Shown here piece after piece: positions 28,128 to 36,888 of a DNA stretch of 64,000 bases. The stretch comes from Carboxylicivirga litoralis (GTDB taxonomy: Bacteria > Bacteroidota > Bacteroidia > Bacteroidales > Marinilabiliaceae): positions 1 through 64,000 of the forward strand of contig NZ_JAFMVC010000008.1 in NCBI RefSeq assembly GCF_025499605.1, in the 5' to 3' direction. How positions within the stretch are numbered: the stretch's first letter is position 1; each line of letters opens with the position of its first letter. A program made the position numbers and the translations under genes. Below the pieces are notes generated by a model that was not told the DNA's origin, ran no database searches, and saw nothing but the letters and a program-made list of their open reading frames with translations.

Positions 28128-28146
28128 TTTTTTAGTAACTAAAAAA
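28128..28146. promoter_or_regulatory. Possible BlaI-type operator palindrome
   Basis: TTTTTTAGT-A-ACTAAAAAA is a perfect palindrome with an AGTAACT centre, placed just upstream of the promoter of the BlaI/M56 pair. BlaI and MecI bind palindromes with TACTA-like arms, so autoregulation here is possible but inferred. Confidence 0.35.
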
Positions 28147-28170
28147 ATCGTTCGCTAACGAAAAAAATAG

Positions 28171-28200
28171 TTGATAAAACGAAATGAATAGTTATATTTG
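28171..28200 (+). promoter_or_regulatory. Promoter of the BlaI/M56 operon
   Basis: TTG at 28171-28173, exactly 19 bases, then TATATTTG at 28193-28200: a perfect Bacteroidetes -33/-7 promoter. Transcription should begin near 28207, which rules out the TTG codon at 28203 as translation start and supports the ATG at 28245. Confidence 0.75.
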
Positions 28201-28244
28201 TTTTGTCAATACATTCATGGTACAATTTTATTAATGCAATAACG

Positions 28245-28616
28245 ATGATTACAAAACGATTAACCAAGCGCGAAGAAGATGTGATGAAGATATTGTGGGA
28301 AGCCGGTAAGGGCTTTGTGAAGGACTTGCTGAAGCAGCATCCTGAGCCAAAACCGCACTACAATACTTTTAGTACCATTATTCGCGGACTGGAGGAAAAA
28401 GGTTATGTAGCTCATAATTCTTATGGTAATTCGCACGAGTATTATCCGGCGGTTACTAAAGAGGAATATCGTAAATTGTTTATCAAAAATGTGGTGTCCG
28501 ATTATTTTGAGTCGTCTTACAAAAATGTGGTGTCATTCTTTGTAAATGAAGACAAGCTGAATGTGGAGGATTTAAAAGAGTTGATTGACATTATTGAAAA
28601 GAAAAAGCAGGACTGA
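28245..28616 (+). CDS. BlaI/MecI/CopY family transcriptional repressor
   Basis: A 123-residue winged-helix repressor. LTKREEDVMKILWEAGKGFVKDLL and YNTFSTIIRGLEEKGYVAH form the DNA-binding domain, and the C-terminal helix with NVEDLKELIDIIEKKK dimerises. In the family, the M56 protease partner triggers cleavage of the repressor. The ATG at 28245 lies about 38 bases past the predicted transcription start. Its stop codon overlaps the start of the M56 gene by one base, so they are translationally coupled. Confidence 0.93.
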   Translation: MITKRLTKREEDVMKILWEAGKGFVKDLLKQHPEPKPHYNTFSTIIRGLEEKGYVAHNSYGNSHEYYPAVTKEEYRKLFIKNVVSDYFESSYKNVVSFFVNEDKLNVEDLKELIDIIEKKKQD

Positions 28617-31168
28617 TGGACACATTTATCGAACTACAACTGAAGACAGGCGGAATCATAGCGATTTCGGTTCTACTGTTTGTTTTACTATTGGCAAAAG
28701 ACCACTTTTTTAACCGCAACAGGGCATGGCTGTTGGCCACCTTAATCGTACCATGGATAGTGCCTGTTGTGGCGATGCCTGCTTGGTTAAAAAGTTTGTT
28801 TTTTAAACCCGAAGTAGCGGCTCAACCACTCGTATTGACAATGGATGTGCCGGTAACTTATGGTGAAGTAGTGGCGATGCCCGAATCAATTAACTGGACG
28901 CAGATTGGTTTGAGCATTTACGCAGTTGTTAGTTTGTTATTGGTAGTCCGCTTAATTTGGGGATATGTCTATATCCACCGATTAAAAAAACGTGGGCAAC
29001 ATCAGCACTATAAAGGTTTTGGTGTTGTGCTGCTGAAAGATAAGGGCGTGAATCCTTTTTCATTTTTCCGAACCATTTACCTGCCAAAGCATTTGGAGAG
29101 AGACCCTAACAGGCAGATGATTCTGGAACATGAGCGCAATCACTGTGCTCAATTACATTCAATTGATATTTCGCTGGCCGAATGGTTACTGATTATCCAA
29201 TGGTGGAATCCGTTTGTGTGGTGGCTTCGTAAGCTAATTGCCCAAAACCATGAATATTGTGTTGACAACGCGATGGTGCATACTACCTGCGAACCAAAGG
29301 AATATCAGTATTCCCTGTTGAATTTATTACAAGGCCATAAGCAAATGCAATTGGTGAATAACTTCAACCAAAGTTTAACTAAAAAAAGACTTGTAATGAT
29401 GAATAAAAAACATACTAACAAAATAATAGGATGGGCTAAAGGTCTACTTGTTTTGCCGCTTGTAATAGCTGCTTTGCTGGCTTTTACCAACCCTGACAAA
29501 ACGGTTGTTAAACCTGTTGATAAATTAGAGATTAACGATGCACAAAGTTTAAGGAAATACTTTGCTATGCGCATTAAATATCCTGTTCAAGCGCAGGAAG
29601 AAGGTGTTGAAGGTACTGTTACCGTTCACTTTAAAGTGGATAAAAAAGGTAAGGTAAGTGACGTAACAATTGGTTCGAATGCCAGTGCCACTCAACTGGA
29701 TAAAGTGGTTGTGGTGGCTTACGCCAAAGACACGGATAAGACACAAGCTAAATATACCCATGAAAACGACGGGACTAAACATCTGGAAGAAGAAGCAAAG
29801 CGTGTGGTTGAAACCATGCCTGAAGTAAAAGACAAAGCCTTAAGAGGTAAATTGTTGCAAATTGATTTTGAGTTTATGCTTCAGAAACGTAGTATCGAGG
29901 AAAAAGAACAGGTTTCTTCACAATGGGAAGAGATTAAAACTCAAGTGGTGAATTCAAAAGGTGAAGAGTTTACCCTGATAGCGAGTAATGGTCATATTCA
30001 TTTGAATGGGCCAGAAACTAATCAACCGGAATTCGTTTTAGATAAACAGCCATCTACAAAGGAAGAGGTTGCCGCTTTGGATATAAGTGATGTTGGTGCT
30101 ATTGGTAAAAGTCCTGCCGGATTGCATGTAAAAGCCCTTGGTAAGAAAGCTGAGAATGGTGCTTTTACTATTCATACCAAGAGTTATATGGAGACCTTAA
30201 AACGTTCGTCTGTTTTTAATGTAAAAAAATCAGAGCCTTCGCTTTATTTTGTTGATGGAAATGAAGTGACGAAAGAGGAAATGAATGAACTAGCTGTTGA
30301 AATTATTGACAACGTGAATGTTCTCAAAGGAGATGCAGCAACTAAAAAATATGGCGAAAAAGCCAAAGATGGAGCGATTGAAATAACCACCAAATCAGCA
30401 CTCAAAGAAGAAGTTTTACTTAAGTCAACAGATAAGGTAAAGGTGGAATCTTTTAGCATTGATGCTGATAGTGGAGAAGCACCAGTTTTTATTGTTGATG
30501 GCGAACGACGCTCTGTTGAAAATATGAATGCCGAAGATATTGAAGTGGTTACTGTTTTAAAAGATCCTGAAGTAACCCAACTATATGGAGAAGGAGCTGA
30601 GAATGGTGTTGTCTTGGTGACGACAAAAGATAAGGCTGAAGAGAAAGTTATTTTTAAATCGACTGAAAAGGCGAAGATAAGTTCTATTGAACTAAATATA
30701 ACAGACGAGAATGGCAAATCGCCTTTGTATATTGTTGATGGAGAAAGAATCACTGATGGTGAAATGCTAAAGGCAAAAGATGTTGAGAAAGTTAGTGTTC
30801 TTAAAGGTGAAGAAGCTATTAAGAGGTATGGTGAAGATGCTAAGAATGGTGCTATTTTGATTGAAACCAAATCAGATAAAAATGTAGATGAGGTGGTGGT
30901 TGTTGGTTATGGAGCCATGAACAAATCTGATATGAATAATTTGTTGGTACGTCGTGGTGAGAAGGCTGAAAATGTTTGGCTAAAAGGAGCTTCAGGTGAG
31001 AAAAAACCTCATGTCATTTTAGATGGCGAAGAATTTGATGGAGATTTAAAAGATTTAGATGCTGAAAAAATAAAAAGCATGACTGTACTAAAGGATGAAT
31101 CTGCAAAAGCTTTATACGGCGAAAAAGCTGAACATGGCGTGATTATTATTGAATCGAAAAAACAGTAG
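28616..31168 (+). CDS. BlaR1-like M56 peptidase with TonB-like and repeated plug-like tail
   Basis: An 850-residue inner-membrane sensor protease. Helices near 10-30, 35-60 and 95-120 flank a cytoplasmic M56 domain with the zinc motif HERNH (in LEHERNHCAQLHS) and WWNPFVWWLRK; another helix lies near 275. The outer part begins with a TonB C-terminal-like domain (EEGVEGTVTVHFKV, near 325-345). Then a motif with DG, VLK, YGE and NGAI/ITTK recurs about five times (near 465-850). That motif copies the SusC/RagA plug signature, and VDEVVVVGYG copies the SusC TonB-box region. The BlaI partner is directly upstream. The signal is unknown; beta-lactam sensing is not implied. Confidence 0.9.
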   Translation: MDTFIELQLKTGGIIAISVLLFVLLLAKDHFFNRNRAWLLATLIVPWIVPVVAMPAWLKSLFFKPEVAAQPLVLTMDVPVTYGEVVAMPESINWTQIGLSIYAVVSLLLVVRLIWGYVYIHRLKKRGQHQHYKGFGVVLLKDKGVNPFSFFRTIYLPKHLERDPNRQMILEHERNHCAQLHSIDISLAEWLLIIQWWNPFVWWLRKLIAQNHEYCVDNAMVHTTCEPKEYQYSLLNLLQGHKQMQLVNNFNQSLTKKRLVMMNKKHTNKIIGWAKGLLVLPLVIAALLAFTNPDKTVVKPVDKLEINDAQSLRKYFAMRIKYPVQAQEEGVEGTVTVHFKVDKKGKVSDVTIGSNASATQLDKVVVVAYAKDTDKTQAKYTHENDGTKHLEEEAKRVVETMPEVKDKALRGKLLQIDFEFMLQKRSIEEKEQVSSQWEEIKTQVVNSKGEEFTLIASNGHIHLNGPETNQPEFVLDKQPSTKEEVAALDISDVGAIGKSPAGLHVKALGKKAENGAFTIHTKSYMETLKRSSVFNVKKSEPSLYFVDGNEVTKEEMNELAVEIIDNVNVLKGDAATKKYGEKAKDGAIEITTKSALKEEVLLKSTDKVKVESFSIDADSGEAPVFIVDGERRSVENMNAEDIEVVTVLKDPEVTQLYGEGAENGVVLVTTKDKAEEKVIFKSTEKAKISSIELNITDENGKSPLYIVDGERITDGEMLKAKDVEKVSVLKGEEAIKRYGEDAKNGAILIETKSDKNVDEVVVVGYGAMNKSDMNNLLVRRGEKAENVWLKGASGEKKPHVILDGEEFDGDLKDLDAEKIKSMTVLKDESAKALYGEKAEHGVIIIESKKQ

Positions 31169-31173
31169 TTATT

Positions 31174-31208
31174 AGCTGCTAGAAGCTAGAGGCTAGTTTC
31201 TAGCAGCT
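31174..31208. terminator. Hairpin between converging genes
   Basis: A perfect 11-bp stem (arms 31174-31184 and 31198-31208) lies between the converging M56 and DUF4249 genes. CTAG repeats within the loop allow extra pairing. T tracts are weak on both sides. Confidence 0.6.
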
Positions 31209-31214
31209 TATTAT

Positions 31215-32042
31215 TTATTCTTCTTCAATCTGCACCGTTTGCTTGTCAAACGACCAAGCACGGAAATAACCCAAGATATTTTCCCCCATATTCGACTCAG
31301 GATTAAAAGGTGTGGAGCTGCCGCCACCTTCCTGATCAATGATTTCTTCCAGTTGCGAGTAGTAATCGTAGGTGCCTTCATCAATAGAATAGGCTACCAG
31401 TGTAACTACATCTTCTTTTGTAAACGAAAAACGCAGAGGCGTAAATTCAATGGTTTCCTCATTGGCGAAATACTCGTGTGACCACACGCTATATGTATCT
31501 TCCTTTTCTTCGTCGTTCAGGTAATACTTTATCAGGAAGTAATTTTCCTCGTTGGGATTATTCTTCAGGGTAATTATCAGGTTGTATTCCTCTTCATCGC
31601 CAGACCCACCAAAACCATCAAATTTTTCATAGCCCAGGCTTAGAATCTCGGTTGGAGTTAATATCTGGCTACTTCCTTTATATGTTTTCTCTTCTACTGT
31701 CACTGATAATTCATATTCCATGCCAACCTGGCCTCGCATTAAGGAGCCTTCGTACAGGCCTTTACCTTTATGAATCAGGGTTTCACTATTGCCTTCCGAG
31801 TCGCTGATTGAAACAGTGGCTGATTCTTCGTATTGTGGTTCTTCTTCAGAGAAATAGCTGGTGGTATAGCTTAACTGTACAGTAGCCGTTTCATTAAGCG
31901 TTATCTGTCCGTCAATCGATAATTTTGGGTCAGCATCGTTGAGGTCAATATCAATGACTTCTTCGCACGACTGGAGTGAGCCTCCAATCAGCATAGATAG
32001 GGATAGGAAAAACATGGCTTTGGAAATTATATATCGTTTCAT
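31215..32042 (-). CDS. DUF4249 family lipoprotein
   Basis: A 275-residue lipoprotein (lipobox near LQSC, Cys25) with the opening CEEVIDIDLNDADPKLSIDGQI typical of DUF4249. These proteins are regularly encoded next to TonB-dependent receptors, as here, where the receptor gene ends 10 bases before this start. The role is unknown; a surface or periplasmic partner of the receptor is likely. The ATG at 32042 is preferred to the longer frame because it gives the lipoprotein signal. Confidence 0.9.
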   Translation of the reverse strand: MKRYIISKAMFFLSLSMLIGGSLQSCEEVIDIDLNDADPKLSIDGQITLNETATVQLSYTTSYFSEEEPQYEESATVSISDSEGNSETLIHKGKGLYEGSLMRGQVGMEYELSVTVEEKTYKGSSQILTPTEILSLGYEKFDGFGGSGDEEEYNLIITLKNNPNEENYFLIKYYLNDEEKEDTYSVWSHEYFANEETIEFTPLRFSFTKEDVVTLVAYSIDEGTYDYYSQLEEIIDQEGGGSSTPFNPESNMGENILGYFRAWSFDKQTVQIEEE

Positions 32043-32052
32043 AATCGGGTGT

Positions 32053-34365
32053 TTAAAATTTAAAGTTCCAGGTAACAGATGGTACAATGCCAAACAAGCT
32101 TAGTTTAACTGCTTCGGTAACATTGGGGTTATTCTCGTTTTCGCGGAAGTTAATGGTATAGGCATTCATTTGGTTGTAAAGGTTATAAAGCGAGAAATCC
32201 CAGCTCGACCTAAATCGTCCTTTGTTTTTTCCTTCGAGATGCACGTTTAAATCCAGGCGATGATAATCGGGCATGCGGTATCCATTGCGCTCTGTGTAAT
32301 AAGGTACCTGGTTGCCATCAAATTCGTATTTTCCGCTTGGGAATGTAACAGCATTACCGGTATAGAATATCCAGTTGGCCGATACAGAAACACGGTCGGT
32401 AAACTGGTAACTGGTCACAATGGATACATCGTGTGTTTTATCGTACGACGAATCGTACCAGTCGCCATTGTTGATCCCTTCAATTTTGTTATCGGTGTTG
32501 GATAAGGTATAACTAATCCAACCGGTAAAAGCACCGTATTTTTTCTTTAAATAAAGCTCCATGCCATAGCTGCGGCCTTCGCCCTGCAGTACATACGATT
32601 CGATATCTTCATTAAGCATCACCTGCGTGCCGTCTTTGTAGTCGCTGATGTTGTTCATGGTTTTATAATAGGTCTCAGCCGAAAACTCAAAAGTGTTATC
32701 CATAAAGTTGCGGAAGAATCCTACAGAGTATTGATTTACCGTTGTTGGTTCAATATTAAAGGTACTTGGCATCCAGGTGTCGGTTGGCTGGCCCGATGTA
32801 CTGTTGGACATCAAATGCAGGTACTGCACCATGCGATTGTACGATGCTTTTAGTGAGCTTTTGCTGTTCATTCGATAATTTAGACCTATGCGAGGCTCAA
32901 AGCCATAGTAGCTTTGCATCACTTCACCTTTCTCGAAATATTCCTTTTCAACAATGTTGTTATCATTGTCGTAGGAGGTGTTATTGCCGGCTCCAAACTG
33001 GTTAAACATCGATGCCCTCAGACCGTAGTCCAAAGTTAGTTGAGTGCCCAGCTTTTGCTCATTGCTGATATATATTGAAGATTCTAATGCTTGCTTTTCG
33101 GCTACTTTAATGTCTGATATTGAATTGTCTTCAAACAGGAATTCGCCGGGATAGAATGTATGGTATGTGGCATTTAAACCAAATTTCAAGGTGTTTTTAG
33201 GACTGGCATACCAGGAAAAATCCTGTTTCAGGCTAATGTCTTTAATGCCTGAGGACATACTGCCATTGTCGCCAAAGTTAAAACCATAATCGTATTCGCT
33301 GTATAAAGCTGTGGTGTTGGAGAAGAGCTGCGAGCTAAACAAGTGGTTCCAACGAAGCGTGGCAGTTGTATTGCCCCAGTCCATGCCCAGGTCATCGAAG
33401 CCAAAGTCATCTTTACCAAAATAGCCAGACAGGAATAGGCGGTTATTATCGTTGATTTTCCAGTTGAGCTTGGCATTTAAATCATAGAAATACATCTGGG
33501 TATCACCGTCAATCTGATTCGCACCTTTGGCCATTAGGTCGGCATAACTACGTCGCCCCGATACAATAAATGACATTTTATCTTGAATGATTGGTCCTTC
33601 CAGTGTTAAGCGTGATGCCAGAAGACCGATGCCTCCAGCGCCCTGAAACTTCTTCATATTGCCATCGCGCATTGTAATGTCTAGCACCGAAGCAGCTCGT
33701 CCGCCATAATTGGCCGGAATGCCACTTTTGTATACCGTCATGCCTTTGATGGCATCGGCATTAAAAACCGAGAAGAAACCCATGAGGTGAGAGGCGCTGT
33801 ACACTGGTGCTTCATCCAGTAAAATAAGGTTCTGGTCGATAGAGCCACCGCGTACGCTAAAGCCATTGCCTCCTTCCGATACTGTGCTGATGCCAGGTAG
33901 TAACTGGATGGTTTTTAGCACATCGCGCTCGCCAAATAACACCGGCAGCTTATCGATGGTTTTCATGTCCAGCTTTTCTCCTGTCATCTGGGTAGCAGCA
34001 ATGTTTTTATCTTTTTTTTCAGCACTCACCACCACTTCATTCAAAGCTGTTTGATTGGTTTGAAGTTGAATTTTAATGCTTTGGTTAGCCGTTAGGTTTA
34101 TTTGTCGTTGCTGCGTTTTGTAGCCTACAAAGCTGTAAAAAATAGTTTGTTGTCCTTTGGGAATTGTCAGAGAATAAAAGCCATAGGTGTTAGTCATGGT
34201 GCCAACTGTTTTGTCGGCTGTGTAGATGGTTACACCAATAAGTGCTTCCCCTGTTTCTGCGTCAATCACTTCACCGCTAATGGTGTATTTTTCTTGAGCA
34301 ATGGCTGTTAAGGTTATAAGGAAAAACAGGGCTAAAACTGCCCATATCTGTCTTTTAAAATCCAT
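32053..34365 (-). CDS. TonB-dependent receptor with carboxypeptidase-like domain
   Basis: A 770-residue outer-membrane receptor with a signal peptide (1-23), a carboxypeptidase-like domain (ISGEVIDAETGEALIGVTI, 29-110), a plug (about 125-240, with LPVLFGERDVLKTIQLLPGI and FSVRGGSIDQNLILLDEAPVY) and a barrel ending FGIVPSVTWNFKF. It is not of SusC type. It is the first gene of a two-gene unit with the DUF4249 lipoprotein. The ligand is unknown. Confidence 0.95.
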   Translation of the reverse strand: MDFKRQIWAVLALFFLITLTAIAQEKYTISGEVIDAETGEALIGVTIYTADKTVGTMTNTYGFYSLTIPKGQQTIFYSFVGYKTQQRQINLTANQSIKIQLQTNQTALNEVVVSAEKKDKNIAATQMTGEKLDMKTIDKLPVLFGERDVLKTIQLLPGISTVSEGGNGFSVRGGSIDQNLILLDEAPVYSASHLMGFFSVFNADAIKGMTVYKSGIPANYGGRAASVLDITMRDGNMKKFQGAGGIGLLASRLTLEGPIIQDKMSFIVSGRRSYADLMAKGANQIDGDTQMYFYDLNAKLNWKINDNNRLFLSGYFGKDDFGFDDLGMDWGNTTATLRWNHLFSSQLFSNTTALYSEYDYGFNFGDNGSMSSGIKDISLKQDFSWYASPKNTLKFGLNATYHTFYPGEFLFEDNSISDIKVAEKQALESSIYISNEQKLGTQLTLDYGLRASMFNQFGAGNNTSYDNDNNIVEKEYFEKGEVMQSYYGFEPRIGLNYRMNSKSSLKASYNRMVQYLHLMSNSTSGQPTDTWMPSTFNIEPTTVNQYSVGFFRNFMDNTFEFSAETYYKTMNNISDYKDGTQVMLNEDIESYVLQGEGRSYGMELYLKKKYGAFTGWISYTLSNTDNKIEGINNGDWYDSSYDKTHDVSIVTSYQFTDRVSVSANWIFYTGNAVTFPSGKYEFDGNQVPYYTERNGYRMPDYHRLDLNVHLEGKNKGRFRSSWDFSLYNLYNQMNAYTINFRENENNPNVTEAVKLSLFGIVPSVTWNFKF

Positions 34366-34539
34366 GAAAAAGATTTAGGTTGATACTATACTAGGTTAAC
34401 GTGATGTTGTAATGACAGCTGCTTTTTTGAAAGGATGCATCTGCTACAAACTTTTTTTAATCTCTCCGGCAACAAATGTAAAAGAATATTGTGATGAAGC
34501 TGAATTATAAGGAATGAACCGAGAAAGAAAATGGATGAA

Positions 34540-34640
34540 GAACTGGATGTTTGATGTACGATATTAGATGTGAGGATTAAAAGATATTGGTTTTGAAGTG
34601 TCCTAGGTTGTAATTTGCGATGTTCGATAGAGAGATGTTT
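34540..34640. repeat. Degenerate GATGT-type repeat flank
   Basis: The words GATGTTTGATGTACGATATTA, GATGTGAGG and GATGTTCGATAG recur here. A matching but inverted degenerate set (CATCGTAAATCC, CATCCCCTCATCCAACATCC) occupies about 35040-35125 on the other side of the broken four-helix-bundle gene. The pair may mark the edges of an inserted cassette; that is inference. Confidence 0.35.
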
Positions 34641-34657
34641 GATTAGTGGATGGGGAA

Positions 34658-34987
34658 TTACTTTTTATTTCTCAGTGATTTGCGAGTGATAATGAATGCA
34701 AGCTCATGTGCTTCTTTAATAAGTGGTGCGATAGAGTCGTGCGGTAATAGTTCCATCCAAAATTCAGATTCATCGGCTTCTTCAATAACGATACTTAGGT
34801 TGGCAATATATGCAGCTTTTGATTGTGCCAGACAGGCTACTCAGTAATTGGCAGCAACAGACGTTGAGCAACGTATTGATTCAGATTTGATATGTTTACA
34901 TAAGTGATTTTGAGGTAAGTTTTCAGTTAAGCCAATTACTTTAATGGCAAAATGCTTCGTCCGGTCTTTAAGGATTTTCTGGTTCAT
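34658..34987 (-). pseudogene. Four-helix-bundle protein gene broken by one stop codon
   Basis: The minus-strand frame from the ATG at 34987 to the TAA at 34658 encodes a 109-codon protein of the four-helix-bundle (23S rRNA intervening-sequence protein) family: KDRTKHFAIKVIGLTE, CSTSVAANY, then SKAAYIANLSIVIEEADESEFW. One TGA at 34841-34843 (codon 49) interrupts it, where family members usually have Arg in ANYRAAC. CGA to TGA is one base change, and the frame is intact on both sides. The family often occurs in scattered, mobile-looking cassettes. A sequencing error at this base would restore the gene. Confidence 0.8.
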
Positions 34988-35127
34988 GTGAGGATTTTAT
35001 TAGTTAGATTCTAATCAAAGTATCCTAAGCTATTAAAATTGACCTCGAATTTCCACTATTCAACTCGAACAATCTCACATCGTAAATCCTTACATCCCCT
35101 CATCCAACATCCTTCCATCTCACATCC

Positions 35128-35541
35128 CTATAACTCTGCCCATATGCGTGCTAAAGAAAAGCCTGGTGCATCAATTTTCAGATCCAGGAAATAGCCAAAA
35201 GGGGTTTGTGCCACTTGGTAATCGGCATTCTGCAGTCGTATCTGTGCATCGTCAAACAGTTGCCTGGTAAATTCTACCGAGGCTTTTGATTCACTCAGGT
35301 GAGCAAAGGAATGCAGTACTATTTTTTCGGTGTTATTTTTGCGTGCGGCCCATTTGAGGTGGTTGGCCAACTTTTTCTCACGACTACGCACGCCTTTTCC
35401 TTCATCGGTTTCTTCCACCTGTATGCAAGCCAGCAGACAATCGTTGAAAGTTTGAGGTTCGCCCGGGTCGGGTGCATTATCCAGGTTTTTCTGTGATGGG
35501 GTATAGGCAAATTCTTTGGTGTAAAATATTAGGACTTTCAT
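35128..35541 (-). CDS. Stand-alone threonyl-tRNA synthetase editing-domain protein
   Basis: A 137-residue protein matching the archaeal-type editing domain of threonyl-tRNA synthetase: MKVLIFYTKEFAYTP at the start, VLHSFAHLSES in the middle and TPFGYFLDLKIDAPG near the end. In Archaea this D-aminoacyl-tRNA deacylase-like domain removes wrongly attached serine or D-amino acids from tRNA-Thr. Here it stands alone without synthetase. It probably acts in trans on mischarged tRNA. It is a single-gene unit next to the four-helix-bundle pseudogene. Confidence 0.85.
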   Translation of the reverse strand: MKVLIFYTKEFAYTPSQKNLDNAPDPGEPQTFNDCLLACIQVEETDEGKGVRSREKKLANHLKWAARKNNTEKIVLHSFAHLSESKASVEFTRQLFDDAQIRLQNADYQVAQTPFGYFLDLKIDAPGFSLARIWAEL

Positions 35542-35748
35542 TAATGGTTGTATTGAATAAAATAGTTAATGACAGGATTTAGTAATGCTGTATGAGCAAA
35601 AATAGTAAAATGTCTTTTCTCTTTTTGTTGAAGTAGCTAAAACATTAGGTTTGTTTATAGTTAACCGCCTTAAATTAATACTGAAATTAGACTTGAATGT
35701 TCATAAAATAGCTATTTTTACTTTGAAATTATTTAACCTAAACAAACT

Positions 35749-36888
35749 ATGACTCAAAAGATAATAGGGCTAATACTCATCAGCCTGTGTTTATCAGCTT
35801 GCAAAAAAGAGGAAAAAGTTCAAAATCCTGCAGTTGTTGTATCTGCTGTTCAAAAAGATGATGTAAGGCTTTATGGAGAATATGTTGGACGAATACGCGC
35901 CTATCGATATGTGGAAGTGCGAGCCCGAGTAGAAGGCTATCTCCATCAAATGATGTTTGAAGAAGGGAAACGAGTAGAGCAAGGTGAGGTATTATTTTTG
36001 ATTGATCAATCACAATATAAAGCAAGACTCGACAAGGCAAAAGCTCAGCTTAAAAGCGATATTGCTACCTTTAATAAAGCCAATCGTGATTTAAAACGTA
36101 TTGAACCTTTGTTTATGGACAATGCGGCCAGTGAATTGGATATGGATAATGCCAGAGCTGCTCAGGAAAGTGCAATAGCTGCAGTGGCTATGAGTGAGGC
36201 TGACCTGGCACAGTATCAATTAGAATTTGATTTTACCACCGTTCGTTCACCTTTAAAGGGTAATATAAGTGAGCGTTATGTTGACATTGGAGCCTTGGTC
36301 GGACCGGGTAATAATTCTTTATTGGCAACTGTTGTGCAGAGTGATACTGTTTTGGTAGACTTTAAAATGACGGCGCTGGATTATTTACGAAGTAAAAAAA
36401 GAAATGTAGCGATTGGTGAAACAGACAGTACACGCTCATGGCAGCCTACTGTTAAAGTTACTCTAGCCGATAATACCGAATATCCTATTGAAGGAATTGT
36501 TGACTTTGCTGATCCGCAGGTAGATCCTAAGACCGGTACTTTTGGCGTTCGTGCCGAACTGGCTAATCCAGATCAGGAGTTGTTACCTGGCCAGTTTACC
36601 AAGGTGAAATTCTTACTCGATATCATCGAAGATGCGGTAGTAATACCACGTAAGTCGCTGATTATTGAAAAAGGCGGAAGTTTTGTGTATGTGATGCGTC
36701 GAGATAGTATCGCCGAACAACGATTTGTTGAAACTGGACCTGAGATTGGTAATAGAATTGTTGTGGAACGTGGTCTCGGGGCGAATGAGGTAATTATTAT
36801 CGAGGGGCAGCAGAAGTTAAATCCAGGCGTTAAAGTGAAAGCTGTAGAACCAACAATTAATGAATTAACGGACAAAAAAGAAGACTAA
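35749..36888 (+). CDS. RND efflux periplasmic adaptor lipoprotein
   Basis: A 379-residue membrane fusion protein with a lipobox (CLSAC, Cys17). It contains the lipoyl half-motifs (RVEGYLHQMMFEEGKRVEQGEVLF and FTTVRSPLKGNI), a helical hairpin (about 90-155) and beta-barrel and membrane-proximal domains. It links the inner-membrane pump to the outer-membrane channel. It is first in a three-gene operon; its stop codon overlaps the pump start by one base. Confidence 0.95.
   Translation: MTQKIIGLILISLCLSACKKEEKVQNPAVVVSAVQKDDVRLYGEYVGRIRAYRYVEVRARVEGYLHQMMFEEGKRVEQGEVLFLIDQSQYKARLDKAKAQLKSDIATFNKANRDLKRIEPLFMDNAASELDMDNARAAQESAIAAVAMSEADLAQYQLEFDFTTVRSPLKGNISERYVDIGALVGPGNNSLLATVVQSDTVLVDFKMTALDYLRSKKRNVAIGETDSTRSWQPTVKVTLADNTEYPIEGIVDFADPQVDPKTGTFGVRAELANPDQELLPGQFTKVKFLLDIIEDAVVIPRKSLIIEKGGSFVYVMRRDSIAEQRFVETGPEIGNRIVVERGLGANEVIIIEGQQKLNPGVKVKAVEPTINELTDKKED

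Noticed and set aside
28203-28244. TTG start for the BlaI-like repressor
   Set aside because: It lies at or before the predicted transcription start of a perfect promoter.
28616-31168. Beta-lactam sensor BlaR1
   Set aside because: The outer part is TonB-like and plug-like, not a penicillin-binding domain, so a beta-lactam role is not supported.
34650-34847. Plus-strand 65-codon frame
   Set aside because: It is the shadow of the four-helix-bundle pseudogene on the other strand, whose motifs are clear.
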